DNA from: Plebeiibacterium sediminum
Lineage (GTDB): Bacteria; Bacteroidota; Bacteroidia; Bacteroidales; Marinilabiliaceae
Reading direction: 5' to 3'
DNA length: 64,000 nucleotides
Assembly (NCBI RefSeq): GCF_026013605.1
Contig: NZ_JAPDPJ010000007.1
Location: forward strand, 1-64,000
Below, piece by piece: positions 55,401-62,699 of this stretch. Within the stretch, counting starts at the first letter, position 1. Each line of letters starts with the position of its first letter. Below the pieces are notes generated by a model. It made no database searches and was not told the DNA's origin. It worked only from the letters and a program-made list of their open reading frames with translations. The translations under genes and the position numbers were made by a program.

Positions 55401-55687
55401 TAACCTAAATTAAGCTTTGTTTTCTTGTGTGTTCTTGTTTGTAAGTCAGAAGTTTATGGTTGATACATAAGGCTTTTACTTCGTAGATTTTTAATTCAGC
55501 CTTCAGAATAGGATAAATTCAACCCATGATTCGCAGTATATACAATTATTGTATTGTAATCATTATGTTTAATCTATAGAAATAGAACGTTAGAATAAAA
55601 TATTAGACAAATTTAAAACAACACCTATTAATTTATATATTAAAATCATATTTTTATGCATCCTAAGAATCATAAAAATTTAACATT

Positions 55688-55915
55688 ATGGCTAAAAAAC
55701 AATTCGTAGTTTATTTAAAAACTTCAAAAAAGAGAAATAAAACTCTTCTGACAATGATTTCTATAGACTCTAAGGAATCAATTTCTTTTATGGGTGAAGT
55801 ATCAAATCCACAAAAGAAACATGAAAATTTGAGTATTAAAGATTCATTTAATAGAGGAGTAATGTGGCTCAATCCTGGAGATGGTACTGTTGACATTGAT
55901 CCTCCTAAAAAGTGA
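55688..55915 (+). CDS. Small protein paired with a TPR-histidine kinase (module 1)
   Basis: The 75-residue protein has no signal peptide and no recognised domain. It begins MAKKQFVVYLKTSKKRNKTL and ends GDGTVDIDPPKK. It lies 21 bases before a TPR-sensor kinase gene. A second small gene at 58791 lies exactly 21 bases before the paralogous kinase and also ends in a PPK motif, so the two small proteins probably play equivalent roles. A short beta-rich fold is likely. It may be a ligand or regulator of the kinase, or the product of an unlinked system; the sequence does not decide. Confidence 0.65.
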   Translation: MAKKQFVVYLKTSKKRNKTLLTMISIDSKESISFMGEVSNPQKKHENLSIKDSFNRGVMWLNPGDGTVDIDPPKK

Positions 55916-55936
55916 ATTATTTGGTGTTAATTTGTT

Positions 55937-57799
55937 ATGAAAATAAATTTTTGTCTGTTGATTTTTCTTTTTTCATCGCTTAATTTATGGTCGATAAATA
56001 AAGTAGATAGTTTATTGAGGGTTTATGAAGAAAGACATATGTATTTAAGTGATTCAGAAAAAAGTCATGTTTGTCATGATATTTCATATTTACATATGGA
56101 TCCTGATGAAAAATTAAAGTATGCAAAATTAGCACATTATCATGCCAATAAGTGTAATGATTTTACAGAAATGGCCGCTTCTAAATATTTGGAAGCGGCT
56201 GTTTATATTAAGTTAGGTATTTTAGACAAAGGAATTGAATGTCTTTATGAAAGTAAAAAGCTGTATAAAAAGAATGGTATATTAAGTGGTGAAGCCTCTG
56301 TTGACTCAAAACTAGGATTGGTTTACTGCATGCAAAAAAATTATCTTAAATCAGAGGAAAGTTATAAAAGAAGTATAGCATTATTTGATCAGGTAAAAGA
56401 TTCCCTAAGGTTGGTAATGTCAGTATTGAATCTTGGAGTATTGTATAGAGAAATGGACAAAACTGATCTAGCACTGGATAATTACAGAAAAGCTGAGGAT
56501 CTTTTTTTATCAATAAATAATTACCATTATTATGCATATGCTAAAGGCAATATAGGTAGTGTTTATATAGACCAAAATAAACTAGATAGTGCAGAAATCT
56601 ATATAAATAAATCTATTGAAATATTTGAATCTTTGGGTGATAATGAAGCTTTGTCATTATATTATAATAAATTGGCTATAATATATTTAAAACGTAAACA
56701 ATATGAAAATGCCAAGCAATCAGCTATTAAAAGTTTACAATTAGCTCAAAAGTTTGGTTTAAAAGAAAGGATACAAATTACAAGTTTAAATTTGTCTGAA
56801 ATTTATAATCAGGTTGAAGACTATAAAAAAGCGTTTTATTATCACAAACAATATGTGGCTTATCGCGATAGTATTAATAATGAAGAAACGATACGTGAAA
56901 TTGCCAACCTACATACAAAATATGAGATAGCCCAAAAGCAAAAAGAAGTTGATGAAGAAAAAGCCTCAAAAAACAGATATCTGGTTATTGCAATAAGTTC
57001 CGCAATTGTATTAGTTGTTTTAACAGTATTAGTTTTTATCATATTAAAAATCAGTCGTGATCGCCGTAAAACCAATATCATATTAGAGCAGCAGCGCAAA
57101 GAACTTGAAAATGCCAACGCCACTAAAAATAAATTCTTCTCCATATTATCGCATGACTTACGCAGTCCCTTAGCCACTTTTCATAGTTATGCCGAGGTCA
57201 TAGAAATATGCTCGCAGCATCAGGATATAGATAAATTATTGGTTTTGGGTAAAGAACTTAAAAGTTCATCGGCCAATTTGCTCGATTTATTGGATAACCT
57301 TTTGCAATGGGGTGTTAATCAAATGGGTGATCATAAATCAACTCCAAACACTGTTAACTTAAAAGATGTGGCGCTGATGGAAGTGGAACATCTAAAGCAT
57401 GTATCTCATAAAAAAAATATAGCGGTTATCGTCAATATTCAACCTTCCGTAACCTTGTTTGTGGATCGGGTTCAATTATCAATTGCACTTCGTAACCTGC
57501 TTAATAATGCCATCAAGTTTACGCCGGCAGAAGGTTCTGTTACCATTTCAGCAGAAGACTCAAAACTGTTTATAACATTAAAAGTTACAGATACAGGTGT
57601 GGGCATGACTCAGGAACAAAAAGAAACACTATTTGATTTTAATAAAATCAACAGTACCTACGGTACCCAAAACGAAAAAGGAGTGGGGTTGGGTATGCAG
57701 TTGGTTTGTGGTTTTGTAAGAGAGAATAATGCCAAGCTACATGTAGAAACGGAATTAGGCAAAGGAACGACCTTTGCAATTGTTTTTGAGAAGAAGTAA
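55937..57799 (+). CDS. TPR-domain sensor histidine kinase (module 1)
   Basis: The 620-residue protein has a signal peptide (MKINFCLLIFLFSSLNLWS) and a periplasmic region of TPR repeats (about 60-310, e.g. VLNLGVLYREMDKTDLALDNY and GNIGSVYIDQNKLDSAEIY). One transmembrane helix lies at about 349-372. A coiled linker and the kinase core follow. The phosphorylated histidine is H406 in SILSHDLRSPLATF. The ATP-binding N box is LRNLLNNAIKFTPAEG near 520; the G boxes are TDTGVGM and GVGLGMQLV. No receiver or DNA-binding domain is fused and no response regulator gene lies nearby. Residues from about 290 onward are nearly identical to the kinase at 59181. Confidence 0.92.
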   Translation: MKINFCLLIFLFSSLNLWSINKVDSLLRVYEERHMYLSDSEKSHVCHDISYLHMDPDEKLKYAKLAHYHANKCNDFTEMAASKYLEAAVYIKLGILDKGIECLYESKKLYKKNGILSGEASVDSKLGLVYCMQKNYLKSEESYKRSIALFDQVKDSLRLVMSVLNLGVLYREMDKTDLALDNYRKAEDLFLSINNYHYYAYAKGNIGSVYIDQNKLDSAEIYINKSIEIFESLGDNEALSLYYNKLAIIYLKRKQYENAKQSAIKSLQLAQKFGLKERIQITSLNLSEIYNQVEDYKKAFYYHKQYVAYRDSINNEETIREIANLHTKYEIAQKQKEVDEEKASKNRYLVIAISSAIVLVVLTVLVFIILKISRDRRKTNIILEQQRKELENANATKNKFFSILSHDLRSPLATFHSYAEVIEICSQHQDIDKLLVLGKELKSSSANLLDLLDNLLQWGVNQMGDHKSTPNTVNLKDVALMEVEHLKHVSHKKNIAVIVNIQPSVTLFVDRVQLSIALRNLLNNAIKFTPAEGSVTISAEDSKLFITLKVTDTGVGMTQEQKETLFDFNKINSTYGTQNEKGVGLGMQLVCGFVRENNAKLHVETELGKGTTFAIVFEKK

Positions 57800-57820
57800 A
57801 GACCCTAAGCACACAGCTAG

Positions 57821-57921
57821 GCTGATCTATGATCCGTGTTCCAATTTATAATAAACGAAAGAATACTTTCAACTACAAAGCAATTCCCTTTTTTCAATTA
57901 CAAGGTAGGATTTGTAATCCG
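57821..57921 (+). repeat. GGATYTGTRATCCG palindromic pair (D element), copy 1
   Basis: A first arm GCTGATCTATGATCCGTG (57821-57838) and a second GGATTTGTAATCCG (57908-57921) flank about 70 bases that include AATTTATAATAAACGAAAG. Each arm is a GGAT/ATCC hairpin with a short loop. The same pair recurs at 58111-58210 and, in part, at 61167 and 62300. Confidence 0.65.
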
Positions 57922-57962
57922 TTAGATAAAAACGAGTCCAATAAATTGTAAATTGTAATTCA

Positions 57963-58055
57963 GTTGCCCCTTCAGGGCGCAGTTTTGAATGATGTATCAT
58001 ACCCAATGCGTCACTACGTTTGCATTGGGCTGAAATAAGTTGTCCTTTCAGGACG
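57963..58055 (+). repeat. REP-like element, copy C2 (left half)
   Basis: Hairpins GCCCCTTCAGGGCGC, CCCAATGCGTCACTACGTTT with GCATTGGG, and GTCCTTTCAGGAC, in that order. It is followed by a 40-base unique stretch that is also found after copy C4, showing that the copy was carried along with the duplicated kinase gene. Confidence 0.8.
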
Positions 58056-58110
58056 TTGATTTGCATTACGGAAAATAATTATGGATTTACTAACTACACC
58101 ATGCTAGCGA

Positions 58111-58210
58111 GGATCTGTGATCCGTGTTTCTAATTTATAATAATTGAAAGAAAACTTTCAACTATCAAGAACGTTGCTATTTTCGATTACAAGGTAGGAT
58201 TTGTAATCCG
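58111..58210 (+). repeat. D element, copy 2
   Basis: GGATCTGTGATCCG at 58111-58124 and GGATTTGTAATCCG at 58197-58210, with AATTTATAATAATTGAAAG and ACTTTCAACTATCAAG between them. It is closely similar to copy 1. Confidence 0.65.
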
Positions 58211-58251
58211 GTAGAAAGAAACAAATTCAATAAAGGGCAAATTGCAATTAA

Positions 58252-58518
58252 GTTGCCTCTTCAGGGCGCGATTTTCATGATGTATTATACCCAATGCGTC
58301 ACTACGTTTGCATTGGGCTGAAATAAGTTGTCCTTTCAGGACGCTATGCAAAATCGCGAGTATTACTGCAAAACAAATATTCGGTTTAATCCCAAACACA
58401 AATTAAACTTGGCCTTCCTGTACATCACGGGCTGTAAGCCCAGTTCAATTCAGCCCATGGCATCGCCATGGGTAATTTGTAAAGATTGTTAACAGCGCGT
58501 CCTGTAAGGACAACTCAA
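58252..58518 (+). repeat. REP-like composite element, copy C3 (full length)
   Basis: All hairpins are present in order: GTTGCCTCTTCAGGGCGC, CCAATGCGTCACTACG with GCATTGGG, GTTGTCCTTTCAGGACGC, a 90-base linker with GCAAAACAAATATTCGGTTTA, GGGCTGTAAGCCC, CCCATGGCATCGCCATGGG and GCGTCCTGTAAGGAC. In the fifth hairpin both arms have changed together (CCATGGC/GCCATGG instead of CCAAGG/CCTTGG), a sign that base pairing is maintained. Confidence 0.8.
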
Positions 58519-58696
58519 ATAACCAAAACCCATACCCGGATTTTTATAAGATGTTATTATAATTCACACATAGATACATAATCCTGACTGTTTTTAACAT
58601 TATTCCCATATAATTCATAAAATATTAAAAAAAACAACCTGACTTTACAACAGTTACATTTAAAAATTCTATTTTTAGAAAGCTTAAAATTTACAA

Positions 58697-58704
58697 TAGA
58701 TTTG
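58697..58704 (+). promoter_or_regulatory. Possible TAnnTTTG promoter element for module 2
   Basis: TAGATTTG matches the -7 element of this phylum and lies about 85 bases before the ATG of the small gene at 58791. The expected upstream element about 20 bases away reads TTTT, not TTTG, so the match is partial. Confidence 0.4.
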
Positions 58705-58790
58705 TATGTTATTGTTGTTACGAAAGCATCTGGTTCAAATGACCTATTGATCTAACAACCTATTAATCTATAGAAAAACACATTTTATAT

Positions 58791-59159
58791 ATGGAGAAAA
58801 AAAATGTAATTATTGGATTAAAAGCCGTTAAAAAGGGCGACGAAATCGTACTTCATTTAAAAGATAATGAAGGGAACGATCACGACAAATCCATTACGTC
58901 TGAAGTTGAACAAGGAGGTACTGTTACCTGGAAATTAATGGATAATAGTGATATTAAAGAGATTGTTAATATCTATAAGAAATCTGATAGTCAGGACGTT
59001 TTTTCCACCGACCCTCAACCTGTTAATGGTTCTACAGATTGGGCTGGAGTAATCTCTAAAACTGCAAAAGGAACAGAGTCTTATAATATTGACTTTATTT
59101 ATAAGGATGGAAATAAGGTTACTGATGATCCAGAGATCATTATAAAACCACCTAAGTAG
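58791..59159 (+). CDS. Small protein paired with a TPR-histidine kinase (module 2)
   Basis: The 122-residue protein has no signal peptide. It is beta-rich and acidic, with segments EIVLHLKDNEGNDHDKSITS, GGTVTWKLMDNSDIKEIVNI, GTESYNIDFIYKDGNKVTDD and the C-terminus PEIIIKPPK. The pattern of strands and the DPEIIIKPP end resemble a small cupredoxin-like or Ig-like sandwich, without metal ligands that can be recognised. Its gene is 21 bases before the second kinase, as in module 1, though the two small proteins share little beyond the K-rich start and the PPK end. No function is proposed. Confidence 0.68.
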   Translation: MEKKNVIIGLKAVKKGDEIVLHLKDNEGNDHDKSITSEVEQGGTVTWKLMDNSDIKEIVNIYKKSDSQDVFSTDPQPVNGSTDWAGVISKTAKGTESYNIDFIYKDGNKVTDDPEIIIKPPK

Positions 59160-59180
59160 AAGTAGTATTTCTTGTTAATT

Positions 59181-61070
59181 ATGAAATTTATAAAGCACAT
59201 AAAAAGAATAAAGTTTATGTTATTATTTATGTGCTTTTTTTTATTATGTGCATTTAAAGAAAGTACAAATAAAATAGATAGTTTAAAGTCTTCTCTTATT
59301 CAATATATCGACGTTGCTAATGATTCATTAATTTTTGATACCTATTGTGACTTAGCTTATTACTCTCATGATCCGAAAGATAGACTATCTTATGCTACAA
59401 AAGCATATGATTTAGCTAAAGAAAAAGATTTGTATAATTGGAGAGCTCTTGCAAGAGTTTATCAGGCCGAAGTTTATATAAATTTAGGAGATTTGAGTAA
59501 AGCTGTTGAATTTTTACTAGAAAGTAAATATTTGTATAAGCAAGCAAAATCAAAAACTGGTATTGCTACTTCTAATGCTAAATTGGCGAGTGTCTATAAA
59601 AGAAATCATGCAATAGAACTTGCTGTAAAATATTACTCTGAATCAATAAATATACTTAATGAAGTTAAGGATACGTTTAGACTTGCTTCTGTTTATCTAA
59701 ATTTGGGGGAGATTTATCGGGAAAATAGTAATAGAATTAGTGCTATTAATTGCTTTGAAAAATCTATATTCTTATATAATAGAGTTAAGTATAATTTTGG
59801 CATTGCCTACGCCAAAGGTAACATCGGCCTTGTCTACACCGCCCAAAATAAACTTGATAGTGCAGAAATCTATCTAAATAAATCCATCGATATACTAGAG
59901 CCTCTTGGCGATAATTATGCAGTATCGTCCTATTTAGATGGTTTAGCCGAGGTGTACTTTAAACGTAAACAATATAATAAAGCCAAACAAACTGCACATA
60001 AGAGCCTACTGTTAGCACAGGAGCATGGTTTAAAAGAACAAATACGCGATGCCAGTCTGCGCTTATCAACCATATACAACCAGTCAAAAGACTTTGAAAA
60101 GGCATTTTTTCATCACAAACAATACGTTGCTTATCGCGATAGCATCAATAACGAGGAAACCATACGTAAAATAGCCAACCTGCATACCAAATACGAGGTA
60201 GCCCAAAAACAAAAAGAAGTAGATGAAGAAAAGGCTTATAAAAACCGCTATTTAATTATTGCCATAAGTGCCATATCGGTATTAATTCTTTTAACGATAT
60301 TGGTTTTCATTATCTTAAAAATCAGTCGTGAGCGTCGTAAAACCAATATCATATTAGAGCAGCAGCGCAAAGAACTAGAAAACGCTAATGCTACAAAAAA
60401 TAAGTTTTTCTCCATATTATCGCATGATTTACGCAGTCCGCTAGCCACTTTTCATAGTTATGCTGAGGTGATTGAAATATGTTCACAGCATCAGGATTTA
60501 GATAAATTATTGGTATTGGGTAAAGAACTTAAAAGTTCATCGGCCAATTTACTCGATTTATTGGATAACCTTTTGCAATGGGGTGTTAATCAAATGGGTG
60601 ATCATAAATCAACGCCAACCACTGTTAACTTAAAAGATGTGGCGCTGATGGAAGTGGAACATCTAAAGCATGTATCTCATAAAAAAAATATAGCGGTTAT
60701 TGTCAATATTCAATCTTCCGTAACCTTGTTTGTAGATCGGGTTCAATTATCAATTGCCCTTCGTAACCTGCTTAATAATGCCATAAAGTTTACACCGGCA
60801 GAAGGTTCTGTTACCATTTCAGCTGAAGACTCAAAACTGTTTACAACATTAAAAGTTACAGATACAGGTGTGGGAATGACTCAGGAACAAAAAGAAACGC
60901 TGTTCGATTTTAACAAAATCAATAGCACCTACGGTACCCAAAACGAAAAAGGAGTAGGGTTGGGTATGCAGTTGGTTTGTGGTTTTGTAAGAGAGAATAA
61001 TGCCAAGCTACATGTAGAAACAGAATTAGGTAAAGGAACTACCTTTGCAATTGTTTTTGAGAAGAAGTAA
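59181..61070 (+). CDS. TPR-domain sensor histidine kinase (module 2, paralogue)
   Basis: The ATG at 59181 gives 629 residues; a TTG at 59172 is less likely. A basic N-terminus and hydrophobic signal (FMLLFMCFFLLCAF) lead into periplasmic TPR repeats (about 75-310, e.g. NIGLVYTAQNKLDSAEIYLN). A transmembrane helix lies near 358-380 and the kinase core follows, with H415 in SILSHDLRSPLATF. In the cytoplasmic core I see only about four amino-acid differences from the kinase at 55937 (for example HQDLDK for HQDIDK and IQSSV for IQPSV). The outer 280 residues have diverged strongly. The two kinases thus share an output but should sense different inputs. Confidence 0.92.
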   Translation: MKFIKHIKRIKFMLLFMCFFLLCAFKESTNKIDSLKSSLIQYIDVANDSLIFDTYCDLAYYSHDPKDRLSYATKAYDLAKEKDLYNWRALARVYQAEVYINLGDLSKAVEFLLESKYLYKQAKSKTGIATSNAKLASVYKRNHAIELAVKYYSESINILNEVKDTFRLASVYLNLGEIYRENSNRISAINCFEKSIFLYNRVKYNFGIAYAKGNIGLVYTAQNKLDSAEIYLNKSIDILEPLGDNYAVSSYLDGLAEVYFKRKQYNKAKQTAHKSLLLAQEHGLKEQIRDASLRLSTIYNQSKDFEKAFFHHKQYVAYRDSINNEETIRKIANLHTKYEVAQKQKEVDEEKAYKNRYLIIAISAISVLILLTILVFIILKISRERRKTNIILEQQRKELENANATKNKFFSILSHDLRSPLATFHSYAEVIEICSQHQDLDKLLVLGKELKSSSANLLDLLDNLLQWGVNQMGDHKSTPTTVNLKDVALMEVEHLKHVSHKKNIAVIVNIQSSVTLFVDRVQLSIALRNLLNNAIKFTPAEGSVTISAEDSKLFTTLKVTDTGVGMTQEQKETLFDFNKINSTYGTQNEKGVGLGMQLVCGFVRENNAKLHVETELGKGTTFAIVFEKK

Positions 61071-61166
61071 AGACCCAGCTAGCTGATGGATATGTGTATC
61101 TAATTTATAATAAACGAATGAATACTTTTCTCTAACAAGTAATGCCCTCTTTTTGCTTACAAACTT

Positions 61167-61180
61167 GGATTTGTAATCCG
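61167..61180 (+). repeat. D element, copy 3 (one arm)
   Basis: GGATTTGTAATCCG is intact. The partner arm upstream (GGATATGTGTATC near 61088) has decayed. The position after the second kinase matches copy 1 after the first kinase. Confidence 0.6.
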
Positions 61181-61210
61181 GTAGACATAAGTTAAATAAA
61201 TTGCAATTAA

Positions 61211-61500
61211 GTTGCCCCTTCAGGGCGCCATTTTCATGATGTATCATACCCAATGCGTCTCTACGTTTGCATTGGGCTGAAATGAGTTGGCCTTTCAGGA
61301 CGTTGAATTGCATTACGGAAAATAATTATGGATTTACTGACTACTCAATTTAATCTATATTTCTATAATAATGTTTGTGGACTTTATATAATTACCATCA
61401 TGCACATCACGGGCTGTAAGCCCAATTCAATTCAGCCCAAGGTAACACCTTGGGTAATATTACAAATACGTTTTACCAGCGTCCTGTAAGGACAACTCAA
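61211..61500 (+). repeat. REP-like composite element, copy C4, left flank of the RAYT gene
   Basis: The left half (GTTGCCCCTTCAGGGCGCC, CCCAATGCGTCTCTACG with GCATTGGG, CCTTTCAGG) and right half (GGGCTGTAAGCCC, CCCAAGGTAACACCTTGGG, GCGTCCTGTAAGGAC) are separated by about 100 bases that include the unique stretch shared with copy C2. The element ends two bases before the stop codon of the transposase gene. Confidence 0.8.
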
Positions 61501-61502
61501 TC

Positions 61503-61958
61503 TTATTTCCACAAAAACTCTTGATTATATTCAACTCCATATTCTTTTAAAAACAGAATATATTCATCTCTGAATGATAACTTTTTATGATGTTCCTCCT
61601 GGTTTTGGATGTACCAGTATGTTTTATCATGTAGTGATGGACTAACAGAAAATCCTCCATAACCACCTTGCCATGCAAATACCCGGTAATAATCGTCGTT
61701 TTGTTTTAACCATCGGCTACTATGTCGTTTGATTTCCTCCACCAATTTCGACAATGCGATATTTTTTGATTGGACGCAAAGTATATGGATGTGATCTTCA
61801 GTTCCATTAATAATTATTGGAATTGAATCGTTATCCTTAATAATTGAGCCTAAATATGCATAGAGTTTGGGTTGATCGGATCTTCTAATGTATGTTTTAT
61901 TATGGTCTTTAACATGAAAGATAATATGAACAAATAGGTTGGATAAAGATTGTGACAT
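61503..61958 (-). CDS. REP-associated tyrosine transposase (RAYT, Y1/IS200-like)
   Basis: The 151-residue protein is a single-domain HUH transposase. The HUH motif is EDHIHIL (H56 and H58) and the nucleophile tyrosine is probably Y116 in YWYIQNQEEHHKK, the YxxNQxxHH pattern of Y1 transposases. It starts SNLFVHIIFHVK, as in IS200 relatives. The length is typical. It lies between two REP-like elements (C4 and C5) whose hairpins abut both ends, and no IS200-type left or right ends were found beyond these. RAYTs are held as single copies that mobilise or maintain REP sequences; that function is known of the family and inferred here. Confidence 0.9.
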   Translation of the reverse strand: MSQSLSNLFVHIIFHVKDHNKTYIRRSDQPKLYAYLGSIIKDNDSIPIIINGTEDHIHILCVQSKNIALSKLVEEIKRHSSRWLKQNDDYYRVFAWQGGYGGFSVSPSLHDKTYWYIQNQEEHHKKLSFRDEYILFLKEYGVEYNQEFLWK

Positions 61959-62004
61959 TGTGTAATTTTTAAAATGTAACTAAATATATTAATTATATTT
62001 TTTA

Positions 62005-62270
62005 GTTGCCCCTTCAGGGCGCGATTTGCATGATGTATTATACCCAACGCGTCACTACGTTTGCATTGGCTGAAATGAGTTGTCCTTTCAGGACGCTATG
62101 CAAAATTGCAGGTATGATTGCAAAACAAATGTCCGGTTTAATTCCAGATACAATTTAAACTTTGCCATCATGCACATCACGGGCTGTAGGCCCAGTTTAA
62201 TTCAGCCCAAGGTAACACCTTGGGTAATATTACCAATACGTTTTACCAGCGTCCTGTAAGGACAACTCAA
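62005..62270 (+). repeat. REP-like composite element, copy C5, right flank of the RAYT gene
   Basis: A full-length copy: GTTGCCCCTTCAGGGCGC, CCCAACGCGTCACTACG with GCATTGG, GTTGTCCTTTCAGGACGC, linker, GGGCTGTAGGCCC, CCCAAGGTAACACCTTGGG, GCGTCCTGTAAGGAC. It begins 46 bases upstream of the transposase start codon and probably overlaps its promoter. Confidence 0.8.
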
Positions 62271-62299
62271 TCCTAATTCCATAAAAACAAACTGCTAGC

Positions 62300-62313
62300 G
62301 GATCTGTGATCCG
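62300..62313 (+). repeat. D element, copy 4 (one arm)
   Basis: GGATCTGTGATCCG, preceded by CTGCTAGC as in copy 2. It marks the right edge of the repeat-rich 55-62.3 kb region. Confidence 0.6.
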
Positions 62314-62376
62314 TGTATCTAACTTGTCATTAAATATAAGATCGCTTTTTTCTAATGTTTTATGTTTTAATATATT

Positions 62377-62425
62377 AGTGCTCTTTGTGAAAATCTCTTG
62401 GTGTACTTTGTGGTTAATAAATAAA
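62377..62425 (+). repeat. Part B remnant of the composite intergenic repeat
   Basis: TTAGTGCTCTTTGTGAAAAT, CTCTTGGTGTACTTTGTGG and TTAATAAATAAA form the right arm of part B only. Confidence 0.5.
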
Positions 62426-62513
62426 TCAGGAAATGTGAATTAAGTATCTTGTTTTATTATTTCCGCAATAAATTACCAATTAGCATTATTTAACATTAAA
62501 ATCATGTTAAACC

Positions 62514-62544
62514 TTTGTAAATTATATATTAATGCGTATATTTG
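62514..62544 (+). promoter_or_regulatory. TTTG / TAnnTTTG promoter of the candidate small RNA
   Basis: TTTG at 62514-62517 and TATATTTG at 62537-62544 are separated by 19 bases, a good match to the housekeeping promoter of this phylum. Transcription should start near 62549. Confidence 0.7.
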
Positions 62545-62548
62545 TTGT

Positions 62549-62618
62549 ACTCATAGTTTAGGGTTAGGTTTGGTTAAAGATTGAACGTCCCGTCGATTCT
62601 CGGCGGGGCGTTTTTTTT
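62549..62618 (+). ncRNA. Candidate small RNA or short attenuated leader
   Basis: A strong promoter (62514-62544) is followed after about 70 bases by a strong rho-independent terminator: AACGTCCCGTCG pairs with CGGCGGGGCGTT (two G-U pairs) and is followed by eight T residues. Between them lies TTTAGGGTTAGGTTTGGTT, with no open reading frame. The unit would give a transcript of about 70 nucleotides. It may be a free small RNA or a leader that ends transcription ahead of the AraC gene at 62700. Confidence 0.55.
62584..62618 (+). terminator. Rho-independent terminator of the candidate small RNA
   Basis: G/C-rich stem ACGTCCCGTCG with CGGCGGGGCGT around a short ATTCT loop, then eight T residues. 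It stands out from the surrounding AT-rich DNA. Confidence 0.85.
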
Positions 62619-62699
62619 ATGTATATAAGTAAAATGTCTGTATATAAAATACTATCTTGTTTCGTTCAAAACTGATTGAGTAATAGATATATGATTTAA

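Larger units (their letters stand above)
54897..55687. other. Noncoding region, 791 bases, with phased array and REP element
   Basis: No gene was found. From left to right it holds a G/C-richer patch (ACCATAGTCGGAGCGTAGTC) near 54942-54975, the 11-base phased array at 54981-55070, a patch with ACCTGGTACGCAGCTGG near 55118, a REP-like element at 55165-55400 and an AT-rich stretch before the small gene at 55688. The two G/C-richer patches may be remnants of further palindromic repeats. Confidence 0.6.

Noticed and set aside
55937-57799. Kinase as a hybrid two-component regulator of a nearby PUL
   Set aside because: There is no receiver or AraC-type domain after the ATPase domain, and the closest PUL already has its own AraC gene more than 25 kb away.
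57821-58210. D-element hairpins as tRNA-like structures
   Set aside because: The stems are only 4-5 pairs, and no cloverleaf, anticodon arm or T-loop could be drawn.
61503-61958. RAYT gene as an ordinary IS200 insertion
   Set aside because: No separate IS200-type subterminal hairpins or target pattern were seen beyond the REP elements, and no second IS gene is present; the RAYT reading explains the flanks better.
57869-62047. Several short minus-strand reading frames with the shared peptide LKGQLISAQCKRSDALG
   Set aside because: These are translations of the REP-like elements themselves. They recur in every copy, overlap the palindromes and have no ribosome binding site, so they are not genes.
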